A DNA stretch of 64,000 bases from Sepiola atlantica. Taxonomy: Eukaryota; Mollusca; Cephalopoda; Sepiida; Sepiolidae. Shown piece after piece: positions 1-12,508 of this stretch. Under the pieces are notes generated by a model. The model did no database searches and was not told the origin of the DNA. It worked only from the letters and a program-made list of their open reading frames with translations. The position numbers and the translations under genes are program-made. Every line of letters begins with the position of its first letter. The stretch's first letter is position 1. Location: positions 3,720,001-3,784,000 of the forward strand of contig CAUVYP010001208.1 in NCBI GenBank assembly GCA_963556195.1. Reading direction: 5' to 3'.

Positions 1-46
1 CGGAGATATGTCGATACAAACTGAATACGCAAAACATCGACAAAAT
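1..46 (+). repeat. Partial monomer, class G right end
   Basis: The window opens at monomer position 141. The edge reads catcgac rather than the usual catcaac, which marks the right end of a class G monomer, and it is followed by class A as G normally is. The array therefore continues to the left. Confidence 0.85.
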
Positions 47-232
47 TTAGCGCGTTTTAAAGTTGATATCGCTTTTGTTTATAACTTCCACATTTATTCG
101 AATTGTGCAACGAAATTCTGCACAGATTAGCGGAGTCACATGTTCTACTGCAGTGCCAAGTTTCAGAAGTGCAGCTCTTGTACTGCCGGAGATATGTCGA
201 TACAAACTGAATACGCAAAACATCAACAAAAT
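47..232 (+). repeat. Class A monomer (reference copy)
   Basis: Class A is recognised by cgaaattctgcacagattag followed by cggagtcacatg. It is close to class T, differing mainly by attc in place of actt. Nineteen A monomers occur in the window, and every one follows a G monomer. This copy and the one at 1721 share a private ctgcagtgcc where other A copies read ctgaagtacc, creating a PstI-type CTGCAG. Confidence 0.9.
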
Positions 233-418
233 TTAGCGCGTTTTAAAGTTGATATCGCTTTTGTTTATAACTTCCACATTTATTCGAATTGTGCAACGAA
301 ACTTTGCAGACCGTCGCGGAGACACACGTTCTACTGAAGTACCAAGTTTCAGAAGTGCAGCTCTTGTACTGCCGGAGATATGTCGATACAAACTGAATAC
401 GCAAAACATCAACAAAAT
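233..418 (+). repeat. Class B monomer (reference copy)
   Basis: Class B is recognised by gcagaccgtcgcggagacac followed by acgttctactg in the variable core. It follows A or T, or occasionally C's neighbours E and F in rearranged blocks, and is normally followed by C (HOR-1) or N (HOR-2). Confidence 0.9.
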
Positions 419-604
419 TTAGCGCGTTTTAAAGTTGATATCGCTTTTGTTTATAACTTCCACATTTATTCGAATTGTGCAAGGAAACTTTGTAGACAGT
501 CGCGGATAGGCCTTTTCTACTGAGGTACCAAGTTTCAGAAGTGCAGCTCTTGTACTGCCGGAGATATGTCGATACAAACTGAATACGCAAAACATCAACA
601 AAAT
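419..604 (+). repeat. Class C monomer (reference copy)
   Basis: Class C is recognised by tgtagacagtcgcggatagg and then ccttttctactgaggtacc. It alone carries AGGCCT (StuI) and GGTACC (KpnI), so it is a natural restriction marker for HOR spacing. This copy and the one at 2093 share a private gcaaggaaac. The usual successor is D. Confidence 0.9.
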
Positions 605-790
605 TTAGCGCGTTTTAAAGTTGATATCGCTTTTGTTTATAACTTCCACATTTATTCGAATTGTGCAACGAAACTTTGCAGACAGTCGCGGAGACACATG
701 TTCTACTGAAGTACCAAGTCTCAGAAGTGCAGCTCTTGTACTGCCGGAGATATGTCGATACAAACCGAATACGCAAAACATCAACAAAAT
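605..790 (+). repeat. Class D monomer (reference copy)
   Basis: Class D is recognised by gcagacagtcgcggagacac followed by atgttctactg, often caagtctcag, and a right edge reading caaaccgaat instead of caaactgaat. The usual successors are E or L. Confidence 0.9.
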
Positions 791-976
791 TTAGCGCGTT
801 TTAAAGTTGATATCGCTTTTGTTTATAACTTCCACATTTATTCGAATTGTGCAACGAAATTTTGCACAGATTAGCGGAGGCACATTTTCTACTGAAGTAC
901 CAAGTTTCAAAAGTGCAGCTCTTGTACTGCCGGAGATATGTCGATACAAACTGAATACGCAAAACATCAACAAAAT
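791..976 (+). repeat. Class E monomer (reference copy)
   Basis: Class E is recognised by cgaaattttgcacagattag followed by cggaggcacattttc. In HOR-1 it occurs as a pair. The E preceding an F has the edge gcaaactatcaac, whereas other E copies have gcaaaacatcaac, so the edge is specified by the following monomer. Confidence 0.9.
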
Positions 977-1162
977 TTAGCGCGTTTTAAAGTTGATATC
1001 GCTTTTGTTTATAACTTCAACATTTATTCGAATTGTGCAACGAAATTTTGCACAGATTAGCGGAGGCACATTTTCTACTGAAGTACCAAGTTTCAGAAGT
1101 GCAGCTCTTGTACTGCCGGAGATATGTCGATACAAACTGAATACGCAAACTATCAACAAAAT

Positions 1163-1348
1163 TGAGTGCGATTTAAAGTTGATATCGCTTTTGTTTATAA
1201 CTTCACCATTCTTTAGAATTGTGCAACGAAACTTTGCAGAGATAAGCGGAGTCACATGCTCTACTGAAGTACCAAGTTTCAGAAGTGCAGCTCTTTTACT
1301 GCCGGAGATATGTCGATACAAACTGAATACGCAAAACATCAACAAAAT
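1163..1348 (+). repeat. Class F monomer (reference copy)
   Basis: F and G form the most divergent branch. They begin ttagtgcgatttaaag, read caccattctttag at 42-54 where others read ccacatttattcg (losing the attcgaat palindrome), and have gagataagcggagtc and catgctctactg in the core. F usually has cagaagtgcagctcttttac. This copy and its duplicate at 2837 have g instead of t at monomer position 2 (1164 and 2838). Confidence 0.9.
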
Positions 1349-1534
1349 TTAGCGCGTTTTAAAGTTGATATCGCTTTTGTTTATAACTTCCACATTTATT
1401 CGAATTGTGCAACGAAACTTTGCACAGATTAGCGGAGTCACATGTTCTACTGAAGTACCAAGTTTCAGAAGTGCAGCTCTTGTACTGCCGGAGATATGTC
1501 GATAAAAACTGAATACGCAAACTATCAACAAAAT

Positions 1535-1720
1535 TTAGTGCGATTTAAAGTTGATATCGCTTTTGTTTATAACTTCACCATTTTTTAGAATTGTGCTACG
1601 AAACTTTGCAGAGATAAGCGGAGTCACATGCTCTACTGAAGTACCAAGTTTCAGAATTGCAGCTCTTTTACTGCCGGAGATATGTCGATACAAACTGAAT
1701 ACGCAAAACATCGACAAAAT
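1535..1720 (+). repeat. Class G monomer (reference copy)
   Basis: G has the F body but usually reads cagaattgcagctc and has the right edge acatcgac. Subtypes exist: most read gttgatatc near position 17 and are followed by A, while a second subtype reads gtagatatc and is followed by T. This copy has two private changes, t at 1583 and t at 1597. Confidence 0.88.
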
Positions 1721-3394
1721 TTAGCGCGTTTTAAAGTTGATATCGCTTTTGTTTATAACTTCCACATTTATTCGAATTGTGCAACGAAATTCTGCACAGA
1801 TTAGCGGAGTCACATGTTCTACTGCAGTGCCAAGTTTCAGAAGTGCAGCTCTTGTACTGCCGGAGATATGTCGATACAAACTGAATACGCAAAACATCAA
1901 CAAAATTTAGCGCGTTTTAAAGTTGATATCGCTTTTGTTTATAACTTCCACATTTATTCGAATTGTGCAACGAAACTTTGCAGACCGTCGCGGAGACACA
2001 CGTTCTACTGAAGTACCAAGTTTCAGAAGTGCAGCTCTTGTACTGCCGGAGATATGTCGATACAAACTGAATACGCAAAACATCAACAAAATTTAGCGCG
2101 TTTTAAAGTTGATATCGCTTTTGTTTATAACTTCCACATTTATTCGAATTGTGCAAGGAAACTTTGTAGACAGTCGCGGATAGGCCTTTTCTACTGAGGT
2201 ACCAAGTTTCAGAAGTGCAGCTCTTGTACTGCCGGAGATATGTCGATACAAACTGAATACGCAAAACATCAACAAAATTTAGCGCGTTTTAAAGTTGATA
2301 TCGCTTTTGTTTATAACTTCCACATTTATTCGAATTGTGCAACGAAACTTTGCAGACAGTCGCGGAGACACATGTTCTACTGAAGTACCAAGTCTCAGAA
2401 GTGCAGCTCTTGTACTGCCGGAGATATGTCGATACAAACCGAATACGCAAAACATCAACAAAATTTAGCGCGTTTTAAAGTTGATATCGCTTTTGTTTAT
2501 AACTTCCACATTTATTCGAATTGTGCAACGAAATTTTGCACAGATTAGCGGAGGCACATTTTCTACTGAAGTACCAAGTTTCAAAAGTGCAGCTCTTGTA
2601 CTGCCGGAGATATGTCGATACAAACTGAATACGCAAAACATCAACAAAATTTAGCGCGTTTTAAAGTTGATATCGCTTTTGTTTATAACTTCAACATTTA
2701 TTCGAATTGTGCAACGAAATTTTGCACAGATTAGCGGAGGCACATTTTCTACTGAAGTACCAAGTTTCAGAAGTGCAGCTCTTGTACTGCCGGAGATATG
2801 TCGATACAAACTGAATACGCAAACTATCAACAAAATTGAGTGCGATTTAAAGTTGATATCGCTTTTGTTTATAACTTCACCATTCTTTAGAATTGTGCAA
2901 CGAAACTTTGCAGAGATAAGCGGAGTCACATGCTCTACTGAAGTACCAAGTTTCAGAAGTGCAGCTCTTTTACTGCCGGAGATATGTCGATACAAACTGA
3001 ATACGCAAAACATCAACAAAATTTAGCGCGTTTTAAAGTTGATATCGCTTTTGTTTATAACTTCCACATTTATTCGAATTGTGCAACGAAACTTTGCACA
3101 GATTAGCGGAGTCACATGTTCTACTGAAGTACCAAGTTTCAGAAGTGCAGTTCTTGTACTGCCGGAGATATGTCGATAAAAACTGAATACGCAAACTATC
3201 AACAAAATTTAGTGCGATTTAAAGTTGATATCGCTTTTGTTTATAACTTCACCATTCTTTAGAATTGTGCAACGAAACTTTGCAGAGATAAGCGGAGTCA
3301 CATGCTCTACTGAAGTACCAAGTTTCAGAATTGCAGCTCTTTTACTGCCGGAGATATGTCGATACAAACTGAATACGCAAAACATCGACAAAAT
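1721..3394 (+). repeat. HOR-1 unit 2: A-B-C-D-E-E-F-T-G
   Basis: A tandem copy of the preceding unit. Differences noticed are the lack of the two G changes at 1583 and 1597, and a private t at 3151 in T. Confidence 0.92.
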
Positions 3395-4324
3395 TTAGCG
3401 CGTTTTAAAGTTGATATCGCTTTTGTTTATAACTTCCACATTTATTCGAATTGTGCAACGAAATTCTGCACAGATTAGCGTAGTCACATGTTCTACTGAA
3501 GTACCAAGTTTCAGAAGTGCAGCTCTTGTACTGCCGGAGATATGTCGATACAAACTGAATACGCAAAACATCAACAAAATTTAGCGCGTTTTAAAGTTGA
3601 TATCGCTTTTGTTTATAACTTCCACATTTATTCGAATTGTGCAACGAAACTTTGCAGACCGTCGCGGAGACACACGTTCTACTGAAGTACCAAGTTTCAG
3701 AAGTGCAGCTCTTGTACTGCCGGAGATATGTCGATACAAACTGAATACGCAAAACATCAACAAAATTTAGCGCGTTTTAAAGTTGATATCGCTTTTGTTT
3801 ATAACTTCCACATTTATTCGAATTGTGCAACGAAACTTTGTAGACAGTCGCGGATAGGCCTTTTCTACTGAGGTACCAAGTTTCAGAAGTGCAGCTCTTG
3901 TACTGCCGGAGATATGTCGATACAAACTGAATACGCAAAACATCAACAAAATTTAGCGCGTTTTAAAGTTGATATCGCTTTTGTTTATAACTTCCACATT
4001 TATTCGAATTGTGCAACGAAACTTTGCAGACAGTCGCGGAGACACATGTTCTACTGAAGTACCAAGTCTCAGAAGTGCAGCTCTTGTACTGCCGGAGATA
4101 TGTCGATACAAACCGAATACGCAAAACATCAACAAAATTTAGCGCGTTTTAAAGTTGATATCGCTTTTGTTTATAACTTCCACATTTATTCGAATTGTGC
4201 AACGAAACTTTGCACAGATTAGCGGAGGAACATTTTCTACTGAAGTACCAAGTTTAAGAAGTGCAGCTCTTGTACTGCCGGAGATATGTCGATACAAACT
4301 GAATACGCAAAACATCAACAAAAT
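3395..4324 (+). repeat. Truncated HOR-1: A-B-C-D-E
   Basis: Order matches HOR-1 but breaks after the first E. The E at 4139 is atypical, with cgaaactttg and ggaggaacatt. The following monomer is T rather than a second E. Confidence 0.85.
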
Positions 4325-4510
4325 TTAGCGCGTTTTAAAGTTGATATCGCTTTTGTTTATAACTTCCACATTTATTCGAATTGTGCAACGAAACTTTGCA
4401 CAGATTAGCGGAGTCACATGTTCTACTGAAGTCCCAAGTTTCAGAAGTGCAGCTCTTGTACTGCCGGAGATATGTCGATACAAACTGAATACGCAAAACA
4501 TCAACAAAAT
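4325..4510 (+). repeat. Class T monomer (reference copy)
   Basis: Class T reads ctttgcacagattagcggag and then tcacatgttctactg. It heads HOR-2 and also fills the penultimate position of both 9-mers. Between F and G in HOR-1 its edge usually reads gataaaaactg and ctatcaac. Confidence 0.88.
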
Positions 4511-5998
4511 TTAGCGCGTTTTAAAGTTGATATCGCTTTTGTTTATAACTTCCACATTTATTCGAATTGTGCAACGAAACTTTGCAGACCGTCGCGGAGA
4601 CACACGTTCTACTGAAGTACCCAGTTTCAGAAGTGCAGCTTATGTACTGCCGGAGATATGTCGATACAAACTGAATACGCAAAACATCAACAAAATTTAG
4701 CGCGTTTTAAAGTTGATATCGCTTTTGTTTATAACTTCCACATTTATTCGAATTGTGCAACGAAACTTTGTAGACAGTCGCGGATAGGCCTTTTCTACTG
4801 AGGTACCAAGTTTCAGAAGTGCAGCTCTTGTACTGCCGGAGATATGTCGATACAAACTGAATACGCAAAACATCAACAAAATTTAGCGCGTTTTAAAGTT
4901 TATATCGCTTTTGTTTATAACTTCCACATTTATTCGAATTGTGCAACGAAACTTTGCAGACAGTCGCGGAGACACATGTTCTACTGAAGTACCAAGTTTC
5001 AGAAGTGCAGCTCTTGTACTGCCGGAGATATGTCGATACAAACCGAATACGCAAAACATCAACAAAATTTAGCGCGTTTTAAAGTTGATATCGCTTTTGT
5101 TTATAACTTCCACATTTATTCGAATTGTGCAACGAAACTTTGCACAGATTAGCTGAGTCAAATGTTCTACGGAAGTACATAGTTTCAGAAGTGCAGCTCT
5201 TGTACTGCCGGAGATATGTCGATACAAACTGAATACGCAAAACATCAACAAAATTTAGCGCGTTTTAAAGTTGATATCGCTTTTGTTTATAACTTCCACA
5301 TTTATTCGAATTGTGCAGCGAAATTTTGCACAGATTAGCGGAGGCACATTTTCTACTGAAGTACCAAGTTTCAGAAGTGCAGCTCTTGTACTGCCGGATA
5401 TATGTCGATACAAACCGAATACGCAAAACATCAACAAAATTTAGTGCGATTTAAAGTTGATATCGCTTTTGTTTATAACTTCACCATTCTTTAGAATTGT
5501 GCAACGAAACTTTGCAGAGATAAGCGGAGTCACATGCTCTACTGAAGTACCAAGTTTCAGAATTGCAGCTCTTGTACTGCCGGAGATATGTCGATACAAA
5601 CTGAATACGCAAAACATCGACAAAATTTAGCGCGTTTTAAAGTTGATATCGCTTTTGTTTATAACTTCCACATTTATTCGAATTGTGCAACGAAACTTTG
5701 CACAGATTAGCGAAGTCACATGTTCTACTGAAGTACCAAGTTTCAGAAGTGCAGCTCTTGTACTGCCGGAGATATGTCGATACAAACTGAATACGCAAAA
5801 CATCAACAAAATTTAGCGCGTTTTAAAGTTGATATCGCTTTTGTTTATAACTTCCACATTTATTCGAATTGTGCAACGAAACTTTGCAGACCGTCGCGGA
5901 GACACACGTTCTACTGAAGTACCAAGTTTCAGAAGTGCAGCTCTTGTACTGCCGGAGATATGTCGATACAAACTGAATACGCAAAACATCAACAAAAT

Positions 5999-6184
5999 TT
6001 AGCGCGTTTTAAAGTTGATATCGCTTTTGTTTATAACTTCCACATTTATTCGAATTGTGACACGAAACTTTGCACAGATTAGCGGAGTCACATTTTCTAC
6101 TGAAGTACCCAGTTTCAGAAGTGCAGCTCTTGTACTGCCGGAGATATGTCGATACAAACTGAATACGCAAAACATCAACAAAAT
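5999..6184 (+). repeat. Class N monomer (reference copy)
   Basis: Class N is recognised by gagtcacattttctactgaa and commonly gtacccag. Twenty copies occur, four before 25 kb and sixteen after 37 kb. It normally sits between B and C. This copy shares a gtgacacg doublet change (6060-6061) with the N at 19391. Confidence 0.88.
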
Positions 6185-6370
6185 TTAGCGCGTGTTAAAG
6201 TTACTATCGCTTTTGTTTATAACTTCCACATTTATTCGAATTGTGCAACGAAACTTTGTAGACAGTCGCGGATAGGCCTTTTCTACTGAGGTACCAAGGT
6301 TCAGAAGTGCAGCTCTTGTACTGCCGGAGATATGTCGATACAAACTGAATACGCAAAACATCAACAAAAT

Positions 6371-6556
6371 TTAGCGCGTTTTAAAGTTGATATCGCTTTT
6401 GTTTATAACTTCCACATTTATTCGAATTGTGCAACGAAACTTTGCACAGATTAGCGGAGTCAAATGTTCTACGGAAGTACCAAGTTTCAGAAGTGCAGCT
6501 CTTGTACTGCCGGAGATATGTCGATACAAACTGAATACGCAAAACATCAACAAAAT
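6371..6556 (+). repeat. Class L monomer (reference copy)
   Basis: Class L is recognised by gagtcaaatgttctacggaa, with acgg replacing actg. Sixteen copies occur: fifteen lie between 5069 and 33526, and one is at 61241. It commonly follows D or C. Confidence 0.88.
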
Positions 6557-6928
6557 TTAGCGCGTTTTAAAGTTGATATCGCTTTTGTTTATAACTTCCA
6601 CATTTATTCGAATTGTGCAACGAAACTTTGCACAGATTAGCGGAGTCACATGTTCTACTGAAGTACCAAGTTTCAGAAGTGCAGCTCTTGTACTGCCGGA
6701 GATATGTCGATAAAAACTGAATACGCAAACTATCAACAAAATTTAGTGCGATTTAAAGTTGATATCGCTTTTGTTTATAACTTCACCATTCTTTAGAATT
6801 GTGCAACGAAACTTTGCAGAGATAAGCGGAGTCACATGCTCTACTGAAGTACCAAGTTTCAGAATTGCAGCTCTTTTACTGCCGGAGATATGTCGATACA
6901 AACTGAATACGCAAAACATCGACAAAAT

Positions 6929-8974
6929 TTAGCGCGTTTTAAAGTTGATATCGCTTTTGTTTATAACTTCCACATTTATTCGAATTGTGCAACGAAATTC
7001 TGCACAGATTAGCGGAGTCACATGTTCTACTGAAGTACCAAGTTTCAGAAGTGCAGCTCTTGTACTGCCGGAGATATGTCGATACAAACTGAATACGCAA
7101 AACATCAACAAAATTTAGCGCGTTTTAAAGTTGATATCGCTTTTGTTTATAACTTCCACATTTATTCGAATTGTGCAACGAAACTTTGCAGACCGTCGCG
7201 GAGACACACGTTCTACTGAAGTACCAAGTTTCAGAAGTGCAGCTCTTGTACTGCCGGAGATATGTCGATACAAACTGAATACGCAAAACATCAACAAAAT
7301 TTAGCGCGTTTTAAAGTTGATATCGCTTTTGTTTATAACTTCCACATTTATTCGAATTGTGCAACGAAACTTTGTAGACAGTCGCGGATAGGCCTTTTCT
7401 ACTGAGGTACCAAGTTTAAGAAGTGCAGCTCTTGTACTGCCGGAGATATGTCGATACAAACTGAATACGCAAAACATCAACAAAATTTAGCGCGTTTTAA
7501 AGTTGATATCGCTTTTGTTTATAACTTCCACATTTATTCGAATTGTGCAACGAAACTTTGCAGACAGTCGCGGAGACACATGTTCTACTGAAGTACCAAG
7601 TCTCAGAAGTGCAGCTCTTGTACTGCCGGAGATATGTCGATACAAACCGAATACGCAAAACATCAACAAAATTTAGCGCGTTTTAAAGTTGATATCGCTT
7701 TTGTTTATAACTTCCACATTTATTCGAATTGTGCAACGAAATTTTGCACAGATTAGCGGAGGCACATTTTCTACTGAAGTACCAAGTTTCAGAAGTGCAG
7801 CTCTTGTACTGCCGGAGATATGTCGATACAAACTGAATACGCAAAACATCAACAAAATTTAGCGCGTTTTAAAGTTGATATCGCTTTTGTTTATAACTTC
7901 CACATTTATTCGAATTGTGCAACGAAATTTTGCACAGATTAGCGGAGGCACATTTTCGACTGAAGTACCAAGTTTCAGAAGTGCAGCTCTTGTACTGCCG
8001 GAGATATGTCGATACAAACTGAATACGCAAACTATCAACAAAATTTAGTGCGATTTAAAGTTGATATCGCTTTTGTATATAACTTCACCATTCTTTAGAA
8101 TTGTGCAACGAAACTTTGCAGAGATAAGCGGAGTCACATGCTCTACTGAAGTACCAAGTTTCAGAAGTGCAGCTCTTTTACTGCCGGAGATATGTCGATA
8201 CAAACTGAATACGCAAAACATCAACAAAATTTAGCGCGTTTTAAAGTTGATATCGCTTTTGTTTATAACTTCCACATTTATTCGAATTGTGCAACGAAAC
8301 TTTGCACAGATTAGCGGAGTCACATGTTCTACTGAAGTACCAAGTTTCAGAAGTGCAGCTGTTGTACTGCCGGAGATATGTCGATAAAAACTGAATACGC
8401 AAACTATCAACAAAATTTAGTGCGATTTAAAGTTGATATCGCTTTTGTTTATAACTTCACCATTCTTTAGAATTGTGCAACGAAACTTTGCAGAGATAAG
8501 CGGAGTCACATGCTCTACTGAAGTACCAAGTTTCAGAAGTGCAGCTCTTTTACTGCCGGAGATATGTCGATACAAACTGAATACGCAAAACATCAACAAA
8601 ATTTAGCGCGTTTTAAAGTTGATATCGCTTTTGGTTATAACTTCCACATTTATTCGAATTGTGCAACGAAACTTTGCACAGATTAGCGGAGTCACATGTT
8701 CTACTGAAGTACCAAGTTTCAGAAGTGCAGCTCTTGTACTGCCGGAGATATGTCGATACAAACTGAATACGCAAACTATCAACAAAATTTAGTGCGATTT
8801 AAAGTAGATATCGCTTTTGTTTATAACTTCACCATTCTTTAGAATTGTGCAACGAAACTTTGCAGAGATAAGCGGAGTCACATGCTCTACTGAAGTACCA
8901 AGTTTCAGAATTGCAGCTCTTTTACTGCCGGAGATATGTCGATACAAACTGAATACGCAAAACATCGACAAAAT
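6929..8974 (+). repeat. Extended HOR-1 11-mer: A-B-C-D-E-E-F-T-F-T-G
   Basis: HOR-1 with an extra F-T pair before G, giving 2,046 bp. The same order recurs at 22181-24226. The final G is the gtagatatc subtype (a at 8806) and is followed by T, not A. Confidence 0.88.
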
Positions 8975-10090
8975 TTAGCGCGTTTTAAAGTTGATATCGC
9001 TTTAGTTTATAACTTCCACATTTATTCGAATTGTGCAACGAAACTTTGCACAGATTAGCGGAATCACATGTTCTACTGAAGTACCAAGTTTCAGAAGTGC
9101 AGCTCTTGTACTGCCGGAGATATGTCGATACAAACTGAATACGCAAAACATCAACAAAATTTAGCGCGTTTTAAAGTTGATATCGCTTTTGTTTATAACT
9201 TCCACATTTATTCGAATTGTGCAACGAAACTTTGCAGACCGTCGCGGAGACACACGTTCTACTGAAGTACCAAGTTTCAGAAGTGCATCTCTTGTACTGC
9301 CGGAGATATGTCGATACAAACTGAATACGCAAAACATCAACAAAATTTAGCGCGTTTTAAAGTTGATATCGCTTTTGTTTATAACTTCCACATTTATTCG
9401 AATTGTGCAACGAAACTTTGTAGACAGTCGCGGATAGGCCTTTTCTACTGAGGTACCAAGTTTCAGAAGTGCAGCTCTTGTACTGCCGGAGATATGTCGA
9501 TACAAACTGAATACGCAAAACATCAACAAAATTTAGCGCGTTTTAAAGTTGATATCGCTTTTGTTTATAACTTCCACATTTATTCGAATTGTGCAACTAA
9601 ACTTTGCAGACAGTCGCGGAGACACATGTTCTACTGAAGTACCAAGTCTCAGAAGTGCAGCTCTTGTACTGCCGGAGATATGTCTATACAAACCGAATAC
9701 GCAAAACATCAACAAAATTTAGCTCGTTTTAAAGTTGATATCGCTTTTGTTTATAACTTCCACATTTATTCGAATTGTGCAACGAAATTTTGCACAGATT
9801 AGCGGAGGCACATTTTCTACTGAAGTACCAAGTTTCAGAAGTGCAGCTCTTGTACTGCCGGAGATATGTCGATACAAACTGAATACGCAAACTATCAACA
9901 AAATTTAGTGCGATTTAAAGTTGATATCGCTTTTGTTTATAACTTCACCATTCTTTAGAATTGTGCAACGAAACTTTGCAGAGATAAGCGGAGTCACATG
10001 CTCTACTGAAGTACCAAGTTTCAGAAGTGCAGCTTTTTTACTGCCGGAGATATGTCGATACAAACTGAATACGCAAAACATCAACAAAAT
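8975..10090 (+). repeat. Block T-B-C-D-E-F (copy 1)
   Basis: Six monomers sharing private variants with 16415-17530, exactly 7,440 bp (40 monomers) downstream: gctttagtttat in T, gtgcatctcttg in B, gcaactaaac in D and ttagctcg at the start of E. Confidence 0.88.
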
Positions 10091-12508
10091 TTAGCGCGTT
10101 TTAAAGTTGATATCGCTTTTGTTTATAACTTCCACATTTATTCGAATTGTGCAACGAAACTTTGCACAGATTAGCGGAGTCACATGTTCTACTGAAGTAC
10201 CAAGTTTCAGAAGTGCAGCTCTTGTACTGCCGGAGATATGTCGATACAAACTGAATACGCAAAACATCAACAAAATTTAGCGCGTTTTAAAGTTGATATC
10301 GCTTTTGTTTATAACTTCCACATTTATTCGAATTGTGCAACGAAACTTTGTAGACAGTCGCGGATAGGCCTTTTCTACTGAGGTACCAAGTTTCAGAAGT
10401 GCAGCTCTTGTACTGCCGGAGATATGTCGATACAAACTGAATACGCAAAACATCAACAAAATTTAGCGCGTTTTAAAGTTTATATCGCTTTTGTTTATAA
10501 CTTCCACATTTATTCGAATTGTGCAACGAAACTTTGCAGACAGTCGCGGAGACACATGTTCTACTGAAGTACCAAGTTTCAGAAGTGCAGCTCTTGTACT
10601 GCCGGAGATATGTCGATACAAACCGAATACGCAAAACATCAACAAAATTTAGCGCGTTTTAAAGTTGATATCGCTTTTGTTTATAACTTCCACATTTATT
10701 CGAATTGTGCAACGAAACTTTGCACAGATAAGCTGAGTCAAATGTTCTACGGAAGTACCAAGTTTCAGAAGTGCAGCTCTTGTACTGCCGGAGATATGTC
10801 GATACAAACTGAATACGCAAAACATCAACAAAATTTAGCGCGTTTTAAAGTTGATATCGCTTTTGTTTATAACTTCCACATTTATTCGAATTGTGCAACG
10901 AAATTTTGCACAGATTAGCGGAGGCACATTTTCTACTGAAGTACCAAGTTTCAGAAGTGCAGCTCTTGTACTGCCGGAGATATGTCGATACAAACCGAAT
11001 ACGCAAAACATCAACAAAATTTAGTGCGATTTAAAGTTGATATCGCTTTTGTTTATAACTTCACCATTCTTTAGAATTGTGCAACGAAACTTTGCAGAGA
11101 TTAGCGGAGTCACATGCTCTACTGAAGTACCAAGTTTCAGAATTGCAGCTCTTGTACTGCCGGAGATATGTCGATACAAACTGAATACGCAAAACATCGA
11201 CAAAATTTAGCGCGTTTTAAAGTTGATATCGCTTTTGTTTATAACTTCCACATTTATTCGAATTGTGCAACGAAACTTTGCACAGATTAGCGGAGTCACA
11301 TGTTCTACTGAAGTACCAAGTTTCAGAAGTGCAGCTCTTGTACTGCCGGAGATATGTCGATACAAACTGAATACGCAAAACATCAACAAAATTTAGCGCG
11401 TTTTAAAGTTGATATCGCTTTTGTTTATAACTTCCACATTTATTCGAATTGTGCAACGAAACTTTGCAGACCGTCGCGGAGACACACGTTCTACTGAAGT
11501 ACCAAGTTTCAGAAGTTCAGCTCTTGTACTGCCGGAGATATGTCGATACAAACTGAATACGCAAAACATCAACAAAATTTAGCGCGTGTTAAAGTTGATA
11601 TCGCTTTTGTTTATAACTTCCACATTTATTCGAATTGTGCAACGAAACTTTGTAGACAGTCGCGGATAGGCCTTTTCTACTGAGGTACCAAGGTTCAGAA
11701 GTGCAGCTCTTGTACTGCCGGAGATATGTCGATACAAACTGAATACGCAAAACATCAACAAAATTTAGCGCGTTTTAAAGTTGATATCGCTTTTGTTTAT
11801 AACTTCCACATTTATTCGAATTGTGCAACGAAACTTTGCAGACAGTCGCGGAGACACATGTTCTACTGAAGTACCAAGTTTCAGAAGTGCAGCTCTTGTA
11901 CTGCCGGAGATATGTCGATACAAACCGAATACGCAAAACATCAACAAAATTTAGCGCGTTTTAAAGTTGATATCGCTTTTGTTGATAACTTCCACATTTA
12001 TTCGAATTGTGCAACGAAACTTTGCACAGATTAGCGGAGTCAAATGTTCTACGGAAGTACCAAGTTTCAGAAGTGCAGCTCTTGTACTGCCGGAGATATG
12101 TCGATACAAACTGAATACGCAAAACATCAACAAAATTTAGCGCGTTTTAAAGTTGATATCGCTTTTGTTTATAACTTCCACATTTATTCGAATTGTGCAA
12201 CGAAACTTTGCACAGATTAGCGGAGTCACATGTTCTACTGAAGTACCAAGTTTCAGAAGTGCAGCTCTTGTACTGCCGGAGATATGTCGATAAAAACTGA
12301 ATACGCAAACTATCAACAAAATTTAGTGCGATTTAAAGTTGATATCGCTTTTGTTTATAACTTCACCATTCTTTAGAATTGTGCAACGAAACTTTGCAGA
12401 GATAAGCGGAGTCACATGCTCTACTGAAGTACCAAGTTTCAGAATTGCAGCTCTTTTACTGCCGGAGATATGTCGATACAAACTGAATACGCAAAACATC
12501 GACAAAAT
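10091..12508 (+). repeat. Long variant: T-C-D-L-E-G-T-B-C-D-L-T-G
   Basis: Thirteen monomers corresponding to 17531-20506, but lacking B-N after the first T and N after the second B. Shared markers include gtttatatc in D, gataagctgagtc in L, aagttcagctc in B and gttgataac in L. Confidence 0.87.

Larger units (their letters stand above)
47..1720 (+). repeat. HOR-1 unit 1: A-B-C-D-E-E-F-T-G
   Basis: Nine monomers in canonical order. It shares private variants with the next unit, exactly 1,674 bp downstream: ctgcagtgcc in A, gcaaggaaac in C and the ttgag start of F. Confidence 0.92.
4325..6928 (+). repeat. Long variant: T-B-C-D-L-E-G-T-B-N-C-L-T-G
   Basis: Fourteen monomers in two seven-monomer halves, each starting with T-B and ending in G. 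The E at 5255 carries the D-type edge (accgaat). Related blocks occur at 10091-12508 and 17531-20506. The C at 6185 has an ac-for-ga doublet at 6203-6204. Confidence 0.85.

Noticed and set aside
47..232. CENP-B box
   Set aside because: The minus strand at monomer positions 62-70 reads tttcgttg, matching the first half of the primate box, but the essential CGGG half is absent and the rest does not match. A half match is not enough.
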